Assembly: GCF_011067135.1 (NCBI RefSeq)
Contig: NZ_JAAMOW010000004.1
Location: 372,001-436,000, forward strand
Direction: 5' to 3'
Origin: Solimonas terrae
GTDB lineage: Bacteria; Pseudomonadota; Gammaproteobacteria; Nevskiales; Nevskiaceae
DNA length: 64,000 bases
The position numbers and the translations under genes were made by a program. The notes under the pieces are model-generated. The model made no database searches. It had not been told where the DNA came from and saw only the letters and a list, made by a program, of their open reading frames with translations. Shown here piece by piece: positions 22,365-33,926 of this stretch (the stretch's first letter is position 1; each line of letters starts with the position of its first letter).

Positions 22365-23138
22365 ATGCCATTTCACGACGCTGTAGAAAAACGCGCACCG
22401 CCGCTGCTTGCGGGGCGTGAAGCACTGTTCCTCGATTTCGACGGCACGCTTACCGAGATCGTTGCGCGACCCGAACTGGTCTTCATCGAGCCAACGCTGA
22501 TCGCGCTGATCGAACGCGCGCAGCGCCGGCTCGGAGGGGCGCTCGCGGTGATCAGCGGTCGGCCGCTGCGCGAAATCGATGCGTATCTGCTGCCGCTGCA
22601 GCTGCCCGGCGGCGGACAGCATGGCGCGGAGTTGCGGGTACACGGCAACGCGACACCGCAGCGTCGCGTCTGGCCGGGTGTTGCTGCAGCCGCCGAGCAG
22701 ATCCGTCGCCGATTCGGCGAGGACCGGCAACTGATCGTCGAAAACAAGGGCGCGTCGGTGGCCGTGCATTACCGGGCGGCGCCGGAGCGGGCGGCCGAGT
22801 GCCAGGCATTCATGCGCGAAATCGCCGTGCAGTTCGAACTCGGCGTGCTGGTCGGCAAGATGGTGGTCGAGGTCCGGCCGCGCGATCTGCACAAGGGACA
22901 CGCGGTGGAAACCCTGATGCGGCGGCCTTTGTTCGCGACGCGGACGCCGGTGTTCGTTGGCGACGACACGACCGACGAAGACGGGTTTTCCTGGGTGCAG
23001 GCGCACGGCGGCTACGGCATCAAGGTCGGTTCCGGCGACAGCGTCGCGGCGTTCCGGCTCGACGGCGTTCATGCCGTACACAGCTGGCTTGCGGATAGTA
23101 CGGCGACAGTATCGAGCCCGGGAGTAGGCAGGAGATGA
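22365..23138 (+). CDS. otsB: Trehalose-6-phosphate phosphatase
   Basis: A 257-residue HAD-family phosphatase with motif I ALFLDFDGTLTEI (nucleophile and acid aspartates), LAVISGRPLREID (motif II), GGQHGAELR, and motif IV VFVGDDTTDEDGF. It releases trehalose from trehalose-6-phosphate. It overlaps otsA by 4 bp, giving an otsB-otsA operon for osmoprotectant synthesis. The 97-bp upstream gap is relatively AT-rich, with no confident promoter. Confidence 0.95.
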   Translation: MPFHDAVEKRAPPLLAGREALFLDFDGTLTEIVARPELVFIEPTLIALIERAQRRLGGALAVISGRPLREIDAYLLPLQLPGGGQHGAELRVHGNATPQRRVWPGVAAAAEQIRRRFGEDRQLIVENKGASVAVHYRAAPERAAECQAFMREIAVQFELGVLVGKMVVEVRPRDLHKGHAVETLMRRPLFATRTPVFVGDDTTDEDGFSWVQAHGGYGIKVGSGDSVAAFRLDGVHAVHSWLADSTATVSSPGVGRR

Positions 23139-24520
23139 GTCGTCTGGTCGCCGTTTCGAATCGTGTCGGCAGCCTGCGCGGTGCGACACGTGCCGGCGGC
23201 CTGGCCGTGGCGCTGGCAGAGGCGCTGCAGACGCGCCGCGGACTCTGGTTCGGCTGGAGCGGTGAAGTCGTCGAGCAGTCCGCCGACCAGGTCCGCCGGC
23301 AGACGGCGGGCGGCGTCACGCGCGCCACCGTCGATCTGACCACGGTCGAACACGACGACTACTACAACGGTTTTGCCAATGCCTGTTTGTGGCCCTTGTT
23401 CCACTATCGACTCGATCTCACGTCCTTCGACCGGCGCTTCTACGACAGCTATCAGCGCGTCAACCGGCGTTTTGCGCACGCGCTGATCCCGTTACTGCGC
23501 GACGACGATCTGGTCTGGGTGCACGACTATCACCTGCTGCCTTTCGGCGACATGCTGCGCGACGCCGGCTGCGAGCAGAAGCTCGGCTTTTTCCTGCACA
23601 TCCCGTTTCCCGTGCGTGAAGTCTTCACCACGCTACCGATGCACGATCGACTCGCGAGAGCGTTGATGGCGTACGACCTGATCGGCTTCCAGACCGACGG
23701 CGACGTGCAGCGTTTCCGCGATTACGTGTTGCGTGAGGCTGGCGGACGTCGTGACGGCGACACGTTGACGGCCTACGGCCGGACCGTGACGGTGAAGGCG
23801 TTTCCGATCGGCATCGACGCCGAACAGTTCGCGGAAATGGCGGCGAGCGACGAGGCGGGCCGGGACGCGGCGCGCCTGAAGGCGGCGATTTTCAACCGCG
23901 TGCAGATCATCGGCGTCGACCGGCTCGATTACACCAAGGGCATTCCGGAACGCTTTCACGCCTACCAGACCCTGCTCGAGAACTATCCCGACACGCACGG
24001 CCAGATCAGCTTCCTGCAGATCGCACCGACTTCGCGCGGCGAGGTTCCCGAGTACATCCACCTGCGGCACGAGCTGGAAACGCTGGCGGGTCACATCAAC
24101 GGCCGCTTTGCGCAGCTGGACTGGACGCCCCTGCGCTACATCAACCGTGCGATCACGCGACGCCAGCTCGCCGGCCTTTACCGCATGAGTCGCATCGGCT
24201 TCGTCACGCCCCTGCGCGACGGCATGAATCTGGTCGCCAAGGAATACGTTGCGGCGCAGGATCCCGACGATCCGGGCGTGCTCGTGCTGTCGCGCTTTGC
24301 CGGCAGCGTCAAGCAGATGCCGGCCGCGCTGATCGTCAATCCGTACGATACCGCCGGCGTTGCCGAGACCCTGCAAAAGGCGCGGCACATGCCGCTCGCA
24401 GAGCGGTGCGCGCGGTATCAGGAGCTGATGAAGGGCCTGATCGAGAACAACGTCGGCAAATGGAGCGATGACTTCGTCGGCACGCTGGAGCGGCTCGGCG
24501 CCGAGATGGCGCTCGCGTAG
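23135..24520 (+). CDS. otsA: Trehalose-6-phosphate synthase
   Basis: A 461-residue GT20 glycosyltransferase that joins UDP-glucose and glucose-6-phosphate. It has LVAVSNRVG and RAGGLAVAL at the start, WFGWSGE, YYNGFANACLWPLFHY, VWVHDYHLLPFGDMLRD, LGFFLHIPFPVREVF, RLDYTKGIPERFHAYQTLL and TPLRDGMNLVAKEYVAAQ with the nucleotide-sugar-binding residues. Length is typical. Translation is coupled to otsB. Confidence 0.96.
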   Translation: MSRLVAVSNRVGSLRGATRAGGLAVALAEALQTRRGLWFGWSGEVVEQSADQVRRQTAGGVTRATVDLTTVEHDDYYNGFANACLWPLFHYRLDLTSFDRRFYDSYQRVNRRFAHALIPLLRDDDLVWVHDYHLLPFGDMLRDAGCEQKLGFFLHIPFPVREVFTTLPMHDRLARALMAYDLIGFQTDGDVQRFRDYVLREAGGRRDGDTLTAYGRTVTVKAFPIGIDAEQFAEMAASDEAGRDAARLKAAIFNRVQIIGVDRLDYTKGIPERFHAYQTLLENYPDTHGQISFLQIAPTSRGEVPEYIHLRHELETLAGHINGRFAQLDWTPLRYINRAITRRQLAGLYRMSRIGFVTPLRDGMNLVAKEYVAAQDPDDPGVLVLSRFAGSVKQMPAALIVNPYDTAGVAETLQKARHMPLAERCARYQELMKGLIENNVGKWSDDFVGTLERLGAEMALA

Positions 24521-24586
24521 CCGGCCGTTGCCGGACACGGACGGAAAGCAGGAAGGCCCGTTGCGGACCCTCCCGCAAATCCGGAT

Positions 24587-26554
<1,968 letters not shown>

Positions 26555-26716
26555 TCATTTCTCCCGATCGCGCAGCGCGGCCTTGCGCGCCATTTTGTTC
26601 TTGCGCATCCGCGCAGGCGGCAGATTATTCCGCAAAGTGCGCGAAAAGTATGTCGGGCGTGTCGAGTCTGGCGCCGCCGCCAGACGGACGAGTCGTGCGC
26701 GACAATCGGCAGTCAC

Positions 26717-26750
26717 AAAAAAGCGCGACCACCCTGCGGGCGATCGCGCC
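26717..26750 (-). terminator. Intrinsic terminator after the LpqC-like gene
   Basis: On the minus strand GCGCGA pairs with TCGCGC around a 15-nt loop that can extend the stem (CCC/GGG), followed by T6. It lies 19 bp beyond the stop at 26769 and before acs. Confidence 0.75.
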
Positions 26751-26768
26751 GTTTCGATGCGCGGGATC

Positions 26769-27794
26769 TCAGAGCGGATGGGCGCTGAAGAAGCTCCAGA
26801 TTTCGTCGTTGGCATTCATGTCGGCGCTGGTCTTGCCGATCATCGACTCGGGCAGGTACTGACTGCCACCGGGCCAAGTGTGGCCGCCATTGGTGACGGT
26901 ATAGAGGCGGACTTCGCCGCCGCTGCCGCAACCGGCGTTGCGTGCGACCGAAATCGTCGTCCCGTCATTGGCCACATCCGGCAGCGCCGTGTTCATCGTG
27001 CTCGAAGCGGTGCAGTTGTGACGGCTCAGCCAGAAGGAGAAGGCATCCGGCGCCGACATCACGCCGAGGCGACCACCGTCATAGGGCACGATCGGGTCGG
27101 CCGTGCCGTCGATGAACATGATCGGACGCGGCGTCGCCGGCTCGCAGGCCGATGACAGGCCGTTCGACATCGTGCCGGCGACCAGCGCGACGGCGGCGAT
27201 GCGGTCCGACAGTTCGCATCCCAGGCGCTCGGCCATGAACGCACCATCGGACAGGCCGCTGACGAACACGCGCTTCGCGTCGAGGTGCAGATAGCCGGTG
27301 ACAATGTCGATGACCTTGGCGTTGAAGCCGACATCGTCGACGCCGGTCGAGTAGCCCGGATTGTCGTTCCATTCGTTGTCGAGCGATTCCGGCAGCACGG
27401 CCCAGAAGCCGTCGGCGACCACGGCATTGCCGATCGACGTCAGATTGGCCTGCGCTTCCGGCGTGCCGCCGCTGCCGTGCAGCATCATGAACGCGGCCGC
27501 CCCACTGTTGGCCGGCTCCGGGCGCACGACCAGAAAGCGCCGCGTCGCGCCGCCGTCGGTGAAGCTGATGTCGAAGCCGGCGGTTCCGCGCGGCAGCACC
27601 AGCCAGTGACCGCCGATGCTGACCAGCGTATTGGCCGTGTATTTGCCCGCCACTTTCGGGTCGGAAACGGTGAGGGTGCCGATCGGGCCGGTATGCGCGC
27701 CGACGAACGACGGAACGGTGGCGGCTTGTGCCGGCAGGACCTGGGCGAGCGAGAGCGCCAGCGACAGCGCGATGAAGATTCTGAAATTGACCAT
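26769..27794 (-). CDS. Exported LpqC/PHB-depolymerase-like alpha/beta hydrolase
   Basis: A 341-residue protein with a signal peptide (IFIALSLALSLAQVLPAQAA). The catalytic domain begins near residue 75: RFLVVRPEP, FMMLHGSGGTPEA (oxyanion region), the nucleophile elbow VSGLSDGAFMAERLGCEL with Ser, PIMFIDGTADPIVPYDGG (Asp) and TNGGHTWPGGSQY (His). This is the family of PHB depolymerase-like and feruloyl-esterase-like LpqC hydrolases. Several cysteines probably form disulfides in the periplasm or outside. The ATG at 27794 has GGGAG upstream. The substrate is not known. Confidence 0.87.
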   Translation of the reverse strand: MVNFRIFIALSLALSLAQVLPAQAATVPSFVGAHTGPIGTLTVSDPKVAGKYTANTLVSIGGHWLVLPRGTAGFDISFTDGGATRRFLVVRPEPANSGAAAFMMLHGSGGTPEAQANLTSIGNAVVADGFWAVLPESLDNEWNDNPGYSTGVDDVGFNAKVIDIVTGYLHLDAKRVFVSGLSDGAFMAERLGCELSDRIAAVALVAGTMSNGLSSACEPATPRPIMFIDGTADPIVPYDGGRLGVMSAPDAFSFWLSRHNCTASSTMNTALPDVANDGTTISVARNAGCGSGGEVRLYTVTNGGHTWPGGSQYLPESMIGKTSADMNANDEIWSFFSAHPL

Positions 27795-28003
27795 GGATAA
27801 GAACTCCCTAAGTGCTGTGGAACTGTAGTTCGCCGGGAGCTCGGTGACGGCGCCGTTGATCCGCCAGAATCGACAGTTGAGCGACTCCGGAACCGGCCCG
27901 CTCCGTTCGTCGCCGAAATGCGACCGTTCGCGGCGCGAGCCGACGTCCGAGCGCGTGGCCGAGCGGGTGATCGGGACGGGCGTGTGCCGCCGCCGTTCGC
28001 GGA

Positions 28004-30805
28004 TCAGGTACTGACGGGTGGGTGGCCGGCGGCTTCCGGCGCGCGTGCACTGTCGATCAGTTCCGCCGTGCGGATGCTGAGGCTGTGCCGTGCGCCAAAG
28101 TTGTGGGCGAAGAGCCGGTGCGCCTGCCGCAGGTGGGGAAGCGCGTCGGCAGGGCGCTGCTCGCTGAGCAGCACGCGGGCGAGCGCATATTCGGCGTGTG
28201 CGGTGCGGTTGTTGTTGTTCGGCATGCGTTCTGGTGCAAGCGCGATGACATGGCGCAGGCGCGCTTCGGCCTGTGCGAGTTCGCCGTCCGCGGCTTCGGC
28301 CTCGGCCAGCAGGCGCGCGATGTCGATCGAGTGCGGATGATCTTCGCCGAGGGTCTTGATCGAGCTTGCGAGTGCGTCAGCCAGGGTCCGTCGCGCGCGG
28401 GCGGCGTGACCGGTGTGAATGTCGACCTCGCCGAGTCGCGTGAGCATGCGTCTCGTACGATAGTTCTCGTCGCCGAACACGGTCCGGTATCTGGCGAGCG
28501 CGGTTTCGAAATAGCGGCGTGCCTCGTCGTAACGACCCTGCCGCATGCGAATGGTGCCGAGATGGTTGTAGCAGGCGATCGTCAGCGGATGATTTTCGCC
28601 GAGCCTGTCTCGTGCCTTTCGCAGCACGCCCTGCGTCAGGGCCTCCGCATCGTCCCATTGCTCGAGCATGCGCAGGATGTAGACCTTGCTGAGCGTGGGC
28701 CACAGGGCATCGACGCTGTCGGCGCCATGGCGTATCGCCACGCGCGTCAACACGTCGTCGACGGTGCGTCGGGCGAGTGCCCAGCGCTGTGTCTCGACAT
28801 AGACCTCGACCAGATTGGCGTCGATCTGCAGCAGCAGGTCGGCGGATTCCGGACGCTCGCGCCGGACGTCGGCACGCAGTGCTTCAAGCGCGGACTGCGC
28901 CTGCGCAAAATAGCCGTTCTCGAAACGCTCCCATGCCAGCGCGCGGCGCAGCGACAGGCGCTCCGGGTCGTCGGCCGGGAGCCTGGCCTGCGTCCAGCGG
29001 TCGAGCCGCCGGTAGAGCGCGCGTGCGCCGCCCGGATCGGCGAGTCGCAATTCCAGCGCCGCCAGCGCCGACATGATGCTGCGCAGGTCGGCATCGTCTT
29101 CGATGCCGGCGGCCGGGGCATTGCCGAGCGCGGCCCGCAAGGTGTCGCGCGCCTGTTCTTCCAGGCCGAGCTGGGTATAGGCGCGGGCAATGGTCAGCGT
29201 CAGGCGTGCACGGATCTGTGCCTGCCGGGCAAACCGTGTCTGCAGTTTGCTGGCGGCCGTGTCGAGGATCGAGGCGATCGTGACGCTGCGGCCGCCGCCC
29301 GGCACATAGGGGTTGGCGGCACCGAGCAGGTCATCGTTGACGAAGCTGTTGACGGCGCGCAGCGTGCCGGCCTCGATCTGCGTCTGCCGTTCGCTGGCGC
29401 GTGCACGAAGATACAGTGCGGTGCTGACCATGAAGCCCGCGCACAGCGACGCCAGGACGGCCGCCTGCCAGCGGCGGCGATGGCGCAGTTTCTCGATCGC
29501 GGCCTGCGCCGCCTCCCCCGCCTTCAGTGCCGCCGCGCGTTCGCTCTCGAGCTGCTGCCGCTGTCGGCGGGTTTCCCGGCGCGCCGGCAGATTGCGCAGT
29601 CGCAGCGCAAGCTGCGCGGCATCGCCAAGACGGTGCGCGGGGTTGAAATCCGCGGCCGAGGCGATGTCTTCCTGCAGCAGCGGATCGTCGATCTCACGTT
29701 CCCAGCCCGGCGCGAGCGGTCGCAGCAGATCGCCGGCCGCCAGCTGATAGGCCATCACGCCGAGCGCGTAGATGTCGGAGCGCGTGGTCGGCGCTGCGCC
29801 AGCCAGCAGTTCCGGCGCGACATAGAGCGATGTGCTGCCGCCGTCGCCGGCAACCAGATCGACGCGCGGCAGGCCGATCTGCGTGAGTTTGAGCTTTTCG
29901 AGAATGCTTGCATCGACGCCGGCGCTGCCGAAATCGGCGAGGCGCACCTGCGGGATTTCATCACCGTCCTCGTTGCGCAGCAGGATGTTGTCCGGCTTCA
30001 GATCCTTGTGGAGCACGCCGAGCGCATGTGCCGTCGCGACCGCATCCGCCATCCGCGCCGCGAGCTCGAGCCGCTGGGCCAGTGGCAGCGCCGAAGCCCC
30101 GCCGCGGCTTTCCAGCCAGCGCCGCAGGTTGCCGAGCGGTTCGTAGCGCATCTCGATGAAGTACGGGTGCTGCTCGAGATTCCAGTCGAGGATTTCGACC
30201 ACCGGAATCTGCCGCTCGCTGTCCCGGGCCAGGATCCGGAAGACGGCAATCTCCCGTTTCAGCGCGGCGAGCGCGTCGCTGTCGTGCGCGAACTTGAAGG
30301 CCCGCCATTGCCCCGTCGTGCGATGCCGTGCGCGCCAGACACGCCCCAGATCGTCCAGCGCGGTTTCCAGCATCCAGTTGGGCCGGCCGGGTGGCCGGTC
30401 GCCGCTGCGCGGCGTGGCAGCCGTCGGCAGCGATGTCGGCATGTTCTCGAGCCGGCAGTCGCCGACGAAGCGATAGCCGTAGCCGTGAACGGTGACGATA
30501 CGGCTTGCGCCCTCGTCGCCAAGCGCCTCGCGAAGCTTGGCGACGCAGCGGGCGATCACATTCTCGGTCACCACGCGGCCGACCCAGATGGTGTCGATCA
30601 GATCCCGCTTGGCGACCAGTTCGCCCGACTGGCGCAGCAGCAACAACAAGAGGTCCAGTGGCTTGGGTTCGAGTTTGACGAGCACGCCGTCGCGCCGCAG
30701 TTCGCGGCTCGCCTCGTCGAGCACAAAACGCCCGAACGACCAGCGCTGCGATCGTTTGCCAGGGCCCCCACCCTTGGCCGAGCCTGGAGTCAGCCGCTCA
30801 GTCAT
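28004..30805 (-). CDS. Winged-helix / Ser-Thr kinase / TM / TPR fusion regulator
   Basis: A 933-residue protein from the ATG at 30805 (a TTG 36 bp upstream is in frame). Order: an OmpR/CadC-type winged helix (~20-115; GRFVLDEASRELRRDG, IVTVHGYGYRFVGD); a Hanks-type kinase (~125-430) with the beta-3 lysine in RAFKFA, a degenerate glycine loop (DLGRVWRA), LHKDLKPDNILL (~265; HKD rather than HRD), ADFGSAG (~292) and YVAPELL; a basic coiled segment; one TM helix (~447-468); then TPRs to the end (several GENHPLTIACYNHLGTIR-like units). Each part is known; all in one chain is unusual. It is divergent from a large lipoprotein gene. Confidence 0.88.
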   Translation of the reverse strand: MTERLTPGSAKGGGPGKRSQRWSFGRFVLDEASRELRRDGVLVKLEPKPLDLLLLLLRQSGELVAKRDLIDTIWVGRVVTENVIARCVAKLREALGDEGASRIVTVHGYGYRFVGDCRLENMPTSLPTAATPRSGDRPPGRPNWMLETALDDLGRVWRARHRTTGQWRAFKFAHDSDALAALKREIAVFRILARDSERQIPVVEILDWNLEQHPYFIEMRYEPLGNLRRWLESRGGASALPLAQRLELAARMADAVATAHALGVLHKDLKPDNILLRNEDGDEIPQVRLADFGSAGVDASILEKLKLTQIGLPRVDLVAGDGGSTSLYVAPELLAGAAPTTRSDIYALGVMAYQLAAGDLLRPLAPGWEREIDDPLLQEDIASAADFNPAHRLGDAAQLALRLRNLPARRETRRQRQQLESERAAALKAGEAAQAAIEKLRHRRRWQAAVLASLCAGFMVSTALYLRARASERQTQIEAGTLRAVNSFVNDDLLGAANPYVPGGGRSVTIASILDTAASKLQTRFARQAQIRARLTLTIARAYTQLGLEEQARDTLRAALGNAPAAGIEDDADLRSIMSALAALELRLADPGGARALYRRLDRWTQARLPADDPERLSLRRALAWERFENGYFAQAQSALEALRADVRRERPESADLLLQIDANLVEVYVETQRWALARRTVDDVLTRVAIRHGADSVDALWPTLSKVYILRMLEQWDDAEALTQGVLRKARDRLGENHPLTIACYNHLGTIRMRQGRYDEARRYFETALARYRTVFGDENYRTRRMLTRLGEVDIHTGHAARARRTLADALASSIKTLGEDHPHSIDIARLLAEAEAADGELAQAEARLRHVIALAPERMPNNNNRTAHAEYALARVLLSEQRPADALPHLRQAHRLFAHNFGARHSLSIRTAELIDSARAPEAAGHPPVST

Positions 30806-30974
30806 GCCGCGATCTTGCTCGAAACGACAGTCGGGCGACAAGCCGCATGGTCATGAATCCGTCAGAACTTGATCAGGACATGCGAAGGACATCGGCGCGT
30901 TGTGCCTCCTATCGTCTACCGATGCCGGCGATCCACAGGGCGATCACGGCGGTTCGCCAAACAGGGGGAGCATC

Positions 30975-32975
30975 ATGAAATTTCCATACGAAGCGGCGCG
31001 GTCGGGTCGACTGCTGCTGATCGGCAGTCTGTTCATCGTCGCGCAGCTGGCGGCGTGCGGTGGCGGCGGCCACGACGACGGTGGTGACGGGGGCACGCCG
31101 CCACCGACGACTGTCAAACTGAAGTTGAAGGGCGCAGTCACGGATGCGCCGGTCGCCAACGCGGTCGTCACGGTACATGTCGGCGATCAGAGCTTTGCCG
31201 CCACGGCAGATGCCAACGGTACGTACGAGGCCGATGTCGAAGTCGACGAGAGCCAGACCGGTGCTTTCGTCAGCATCGACGCCAAGGGGACGGATGGCCA
31301 GGAATTCGTCGAATTCAGCAGCCTGCTCGGGTCGCTGGCGACGCTGGCGAGTCAGGCCGGTGGCGACGGCGTGCTGACGCCGGACGAAAACTTCGCGACG
31401 CAGGTGACCAATGTCAGCACCGCGGAAGCGGCTCTGCTGGTTCGCGCCAACGGTGGCAATCCGGTGAGTTCGGAAGCGGCCTTGAAAGCGCTGGGTGCGG
31501 CGGTCAACGGCCAGGCCGTGCTCGATCTGGCGACAGCGATCAAGCTCGCAGTCGATTCGGCGGCCGAGCATCCTCTGCCGTCCGGCTTCAGCTCGACGCT
31601 GGCGCTCGCAAATGACGCCGACGCCAGCGACGCCTTTGTCGCGGACACCCAGGCCCAGAATCCCGAGATGTTCGCGCAGGCCCAGGCGTCGATCGTCGAC
31701 GATCCGACGCTGACCAAGCCGGTGGTTGCCGGCGACATTCCCGCCAGCCTGACAGCGGCGATCCTGTCGACCGACGCCGGCTTCACCTTCAACTACACGA
31801 ACCGCGTCGTCACCTACGAGTTCGATCAAAGTGGCAGCGGCGTGGTCGCGGGCGGTTCGTACAACGTGGGCATGCACTGGGTCGCCAGCGGCTCCGGCGT
31901 GGCGGTGACTTACAACGAGCCGATACGGACCGTGAGCTACGACACCGAAGACTGCGACGGCACGGTCCGCCAGGTCGAGGCTCATTACACGACCAACGGT
32001 GCGACGCTGTCGCTGCTCAGCGGCCGCACACTGGCGTCCAAGGAGACGGCGACGATCCACTACGCCGATTGCCCGAGCCTTGCGGACCGCACACAGACCA
32101 CCACTTCGGCCTCGACCATACTCGGCGATGACGACTTCGAGCAGCTGACGGCCGGCGATCTCGCGGACACCCGGCAGTCCTTCTACGTCTATGACGCCGC
32201 GCAGCAGCAGGTCGTGGCCGATGTTGCGCAGCTCAACGCCGACGGCAGTGGCATCGCCATGGTGTCCGGCGAAGCCTTCAGCTGGACCGTCGACGCACAA
32301 GGTGCCGTCAACGTCAGCTTCGCCGGCGGTGTCGTCGGACGTTATCGCGAATTGCGCGCGGTCGACGCCTTCACATCGGACCTGTTCTATGACCTGCAGA
32401 CCGACGACGGCCGTTTTGTCGATGCCGGCGCGTCGGTCGAGGTCGATCCGGCGTTCGCGACCGAGATCGATGTCGCCGATCTGCCCGGCCGTTACTACCA
32501 GTTCGGCATCGGCAACGAGCTGAACCCGGGTTCCGGTACCAAGGACTTCCGCCTGCGCTTCGATCCGAGCGGCACCGGCGCCCAGGAAAACGACTTCATC
32601 GACGGCAACGGCAATCTCGTGACCGTCGACGAGAACCGCGATCCTTCCGTGGCGTTCCGCTGGGTGCTCGACGACAACATGATCGTCGTGCAACGGACCT
32701 TCAATACCGACAACGGCGCCTACAACTGTGTCGCCGGCAGCGCGAACTGCGTGCTGTTCGACCAGCGCACGATCATTCCGCTGGTTGACGAAAACGGGCG
32801 CTACTACGTGCTCGAAAGACGGCAGGTCGCGACCTACGGCATCACGGCGCAGACGCCGACGACCGGACTGATTCGGTACTACGACTACGAGCCGCTGGAC
32901 GCGCCGGCTGCCGGCGCAGCGCCGCCGGCCCGGGTCGGGAAGCTGGCGCCGGCGCGCGGGCCATCCCTGCATTGA
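30975..32975 (+). CDS. Large lipoprotein of unknown function
   Basis: A 666-residue protein with a lipoprotein signal (LIGSLFIVAQLAACGGGG, cysteine ~28) followed by a Gly/Asp linker and a carboxypeptidase-regulatory-like Ig fold (KLKGAVTDAPVANAVVTVHV ... ATADANGTYEADV). The rest is unrecognised, with beta-rich segments such as TFNYTNRVVTYEFDQSGSG and LPGRYYQFGIGN, and paired cysteines in the C-terminal half. The ATG at 30975 has AGGGGGA upstream. Likely on the outer membrane. It is divergent from the kinase fusion gene, 169 bp apart, so the two may share control. Confidence 0.72.
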   Translation: MKFPYEAARSGRLLLIGSLFIVAQLAACGGGGHDDGGDGGTPPPTTVKLKLKGAVTDAPVANAVVTVHVGDQSFAATADANGTYEADVEVDESQTGAFVSIDAKGTDGQEFVEFSSLLGSLATLASQAGGDGVLTPDENFATQVTNVSTAEAALLVRANGGNPVSSEAALKALGAAVNGQAVLDLATAIKLAVDSAAEHPLPSGFSSTLALANDADASDAFVADTQAQNPEMFAQAQASIVDDPTLTKPVVAGDIPASLTAAILSTDAGFTFNYTNRVVTYEFDQSGSGVVAGGSYNVGMHWVASGSGVAVTYNEPIRTVSYDTEDCDGTVRQVEAHYTTNGATLSLLSGRTLASKETATIHYADCPSLADRTQTTTSASTILGDDDFEQLTAGDLADTRQSFYVYDAAQQQVVADVAQLNADGSGIAMVSGEAFSWTVDAQGAVNVSFAGGVVGRYRELRAVDAFTSDLFYDLQTDDGRFVDAGASVEVDPAFATEIDVADLPGRYYQFGIGNELNPGSGTKDFRLRFDPSGTGAQENDFIDGNGNLVTVDENRDPSVAFRWVLDDNMIVVQRTFNTDNGAYNCVAGSANCVLFDQRTIIPLVDENGRYYVLERRQVATYGITAQTPTTGLIRYYDYEPLDAPAAGAAPPARVGKLAPARGPSLH

Positions 32976-32993
32976 TCGCGACATGAATGAAAG

Positions 32994-33018
32994 GGGGGCG
33001 GCGCGAGCCGCCCCTTTT
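32994..33018 (+). terminator. Intrinsic terminator after the lipoprotein gene
   Basis: GGGGCGGC-GCGA-GCCGCCCC followed by TTTT, a perfect 8-bp stem with a stable tetraloop, about 20 bp past the lipoprotein stop. Confidence 0.9.
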
Positions 33019-33086
33019 GCCTGACACCATGCCGGCCATTCCGCATCCGGCTTCGCCTTCGGCATCGGCGCACGGGATAATGTGCC

Positions 33087-33926
33087 GTGCACTACCAACA
33101 TCGCTTTCACGCCGGCAATTTCGCGGACGTCCACAAGCACGTCATCCTGTGCGGCCTGCTGCGCGCCCTGTCCCGCAAGGAAGCGCCATGGGCGTATCTG
33201 GAAACGCATGCCGGCGGCGGTGCCTACGATCTCGCCGACGAAGCCGCGAGCCGCACGGCAGAGTTCCATGACGGCATCGAGCGGCTGTACGGCGCAATCG
33301 CTGCGCCCGAGCCAGTCTCGGCGTACCTTGAAATCGTTCGGACGATGAACGCGCACGCGGCCTTGCGCCGTTATCCCGGCTCGCCGTTGTTTGCTGCGCA
33401 CTATGCGCGGGCGTTCGATCGCATCCTGCTTTGCGAGCGCGAGCCGGCGATCGTCACGACGCTGAAGGCCGAACTGGGCGCCGATCCGCATGTAGCCGTC
33501 CATCACCGTGATGGCTACGAGGCGCATGCCCTGCTGCCGCCACGCGAGAAACGCGGGCTGGTGCTGATCGATCCGCCGTTCGAACGGCCGGACGAGTTCG
33601 ACGCGGTGACCGGATTCGTGACGCGCGCCCTCGGTCGCTTCAGCAACGGCGTGATTGCGGTCTGGTATCCGTACAAGAAGCGCTTCGACACCGAGCGCTT
33701 CCTGCGCCGCCTGCGCCGCGACTGCGCGCGCGAGGCAATCAACTATGTCCTCGAAACCGGCGCCGCCAGCGAGGGCCGGATGCACGCCTGCGGGATGGTC
33801 GTCATCAATCCGCCGTTTTCGTTCGTCGGCGAGATGTCAGCGGCGCTGCCGTGGCTCGCCGACATGCTGTCGCGAGGCGCCAGGGCGCAGTCCCGCGTCG
33901 AGTCCTGGGTGCCGGGCAAACTCTGA
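33087..33926 (+). CDS. rlmJ: 23S rRNA (adenine(2030)-N(6))-methyltransferase
   Basis: A 279-residue SAM-dependent methyltransferase that modifies A2030 of 23S rRNA. It starts at a GTG giving MHYQHRFHAGNFADVHKH, nearly the canonical RlmJ N-terminus. The catalytic DPPF motif is in LVLIDPPFERPDEFD, and YPYKKRFDTERF, ETGAASEGRMHACGMVVINPP follow. Its stop overlaps the ATG of the nudix gene (TGATG), so they are coupled. Confidence 0.94.
   Translation: MHYQHRFHAGNFADVHKHVILCGLLRALSRKEAPWAYLETHAGGGAYDLADEAASRTAEFHDGIERLYGAIAAPEPVSAYLEIVRTMNAHAALRRYPGSPLFAAHYARAFDRILLCEREPAIVTTLKAELGADPHVAVHHRDGYEAHALLPPREKRGLVLIDPPFERPDEFDAVTGFVTRALGRFSNGVIAVWYPYKKRFDTERFLRRLRRDCAREAINYVLETGAASEGRMHACGMVVINPPFSFVGEMSAALPWLADMLSRGARAQSRVESWVPGKL

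Noticed and set aside
24521-24586. Terminator between the convergent otsA and acs genes.
   Set aside because: Some GC-rich complementarity exists but no clear stem with a T tract; not called.
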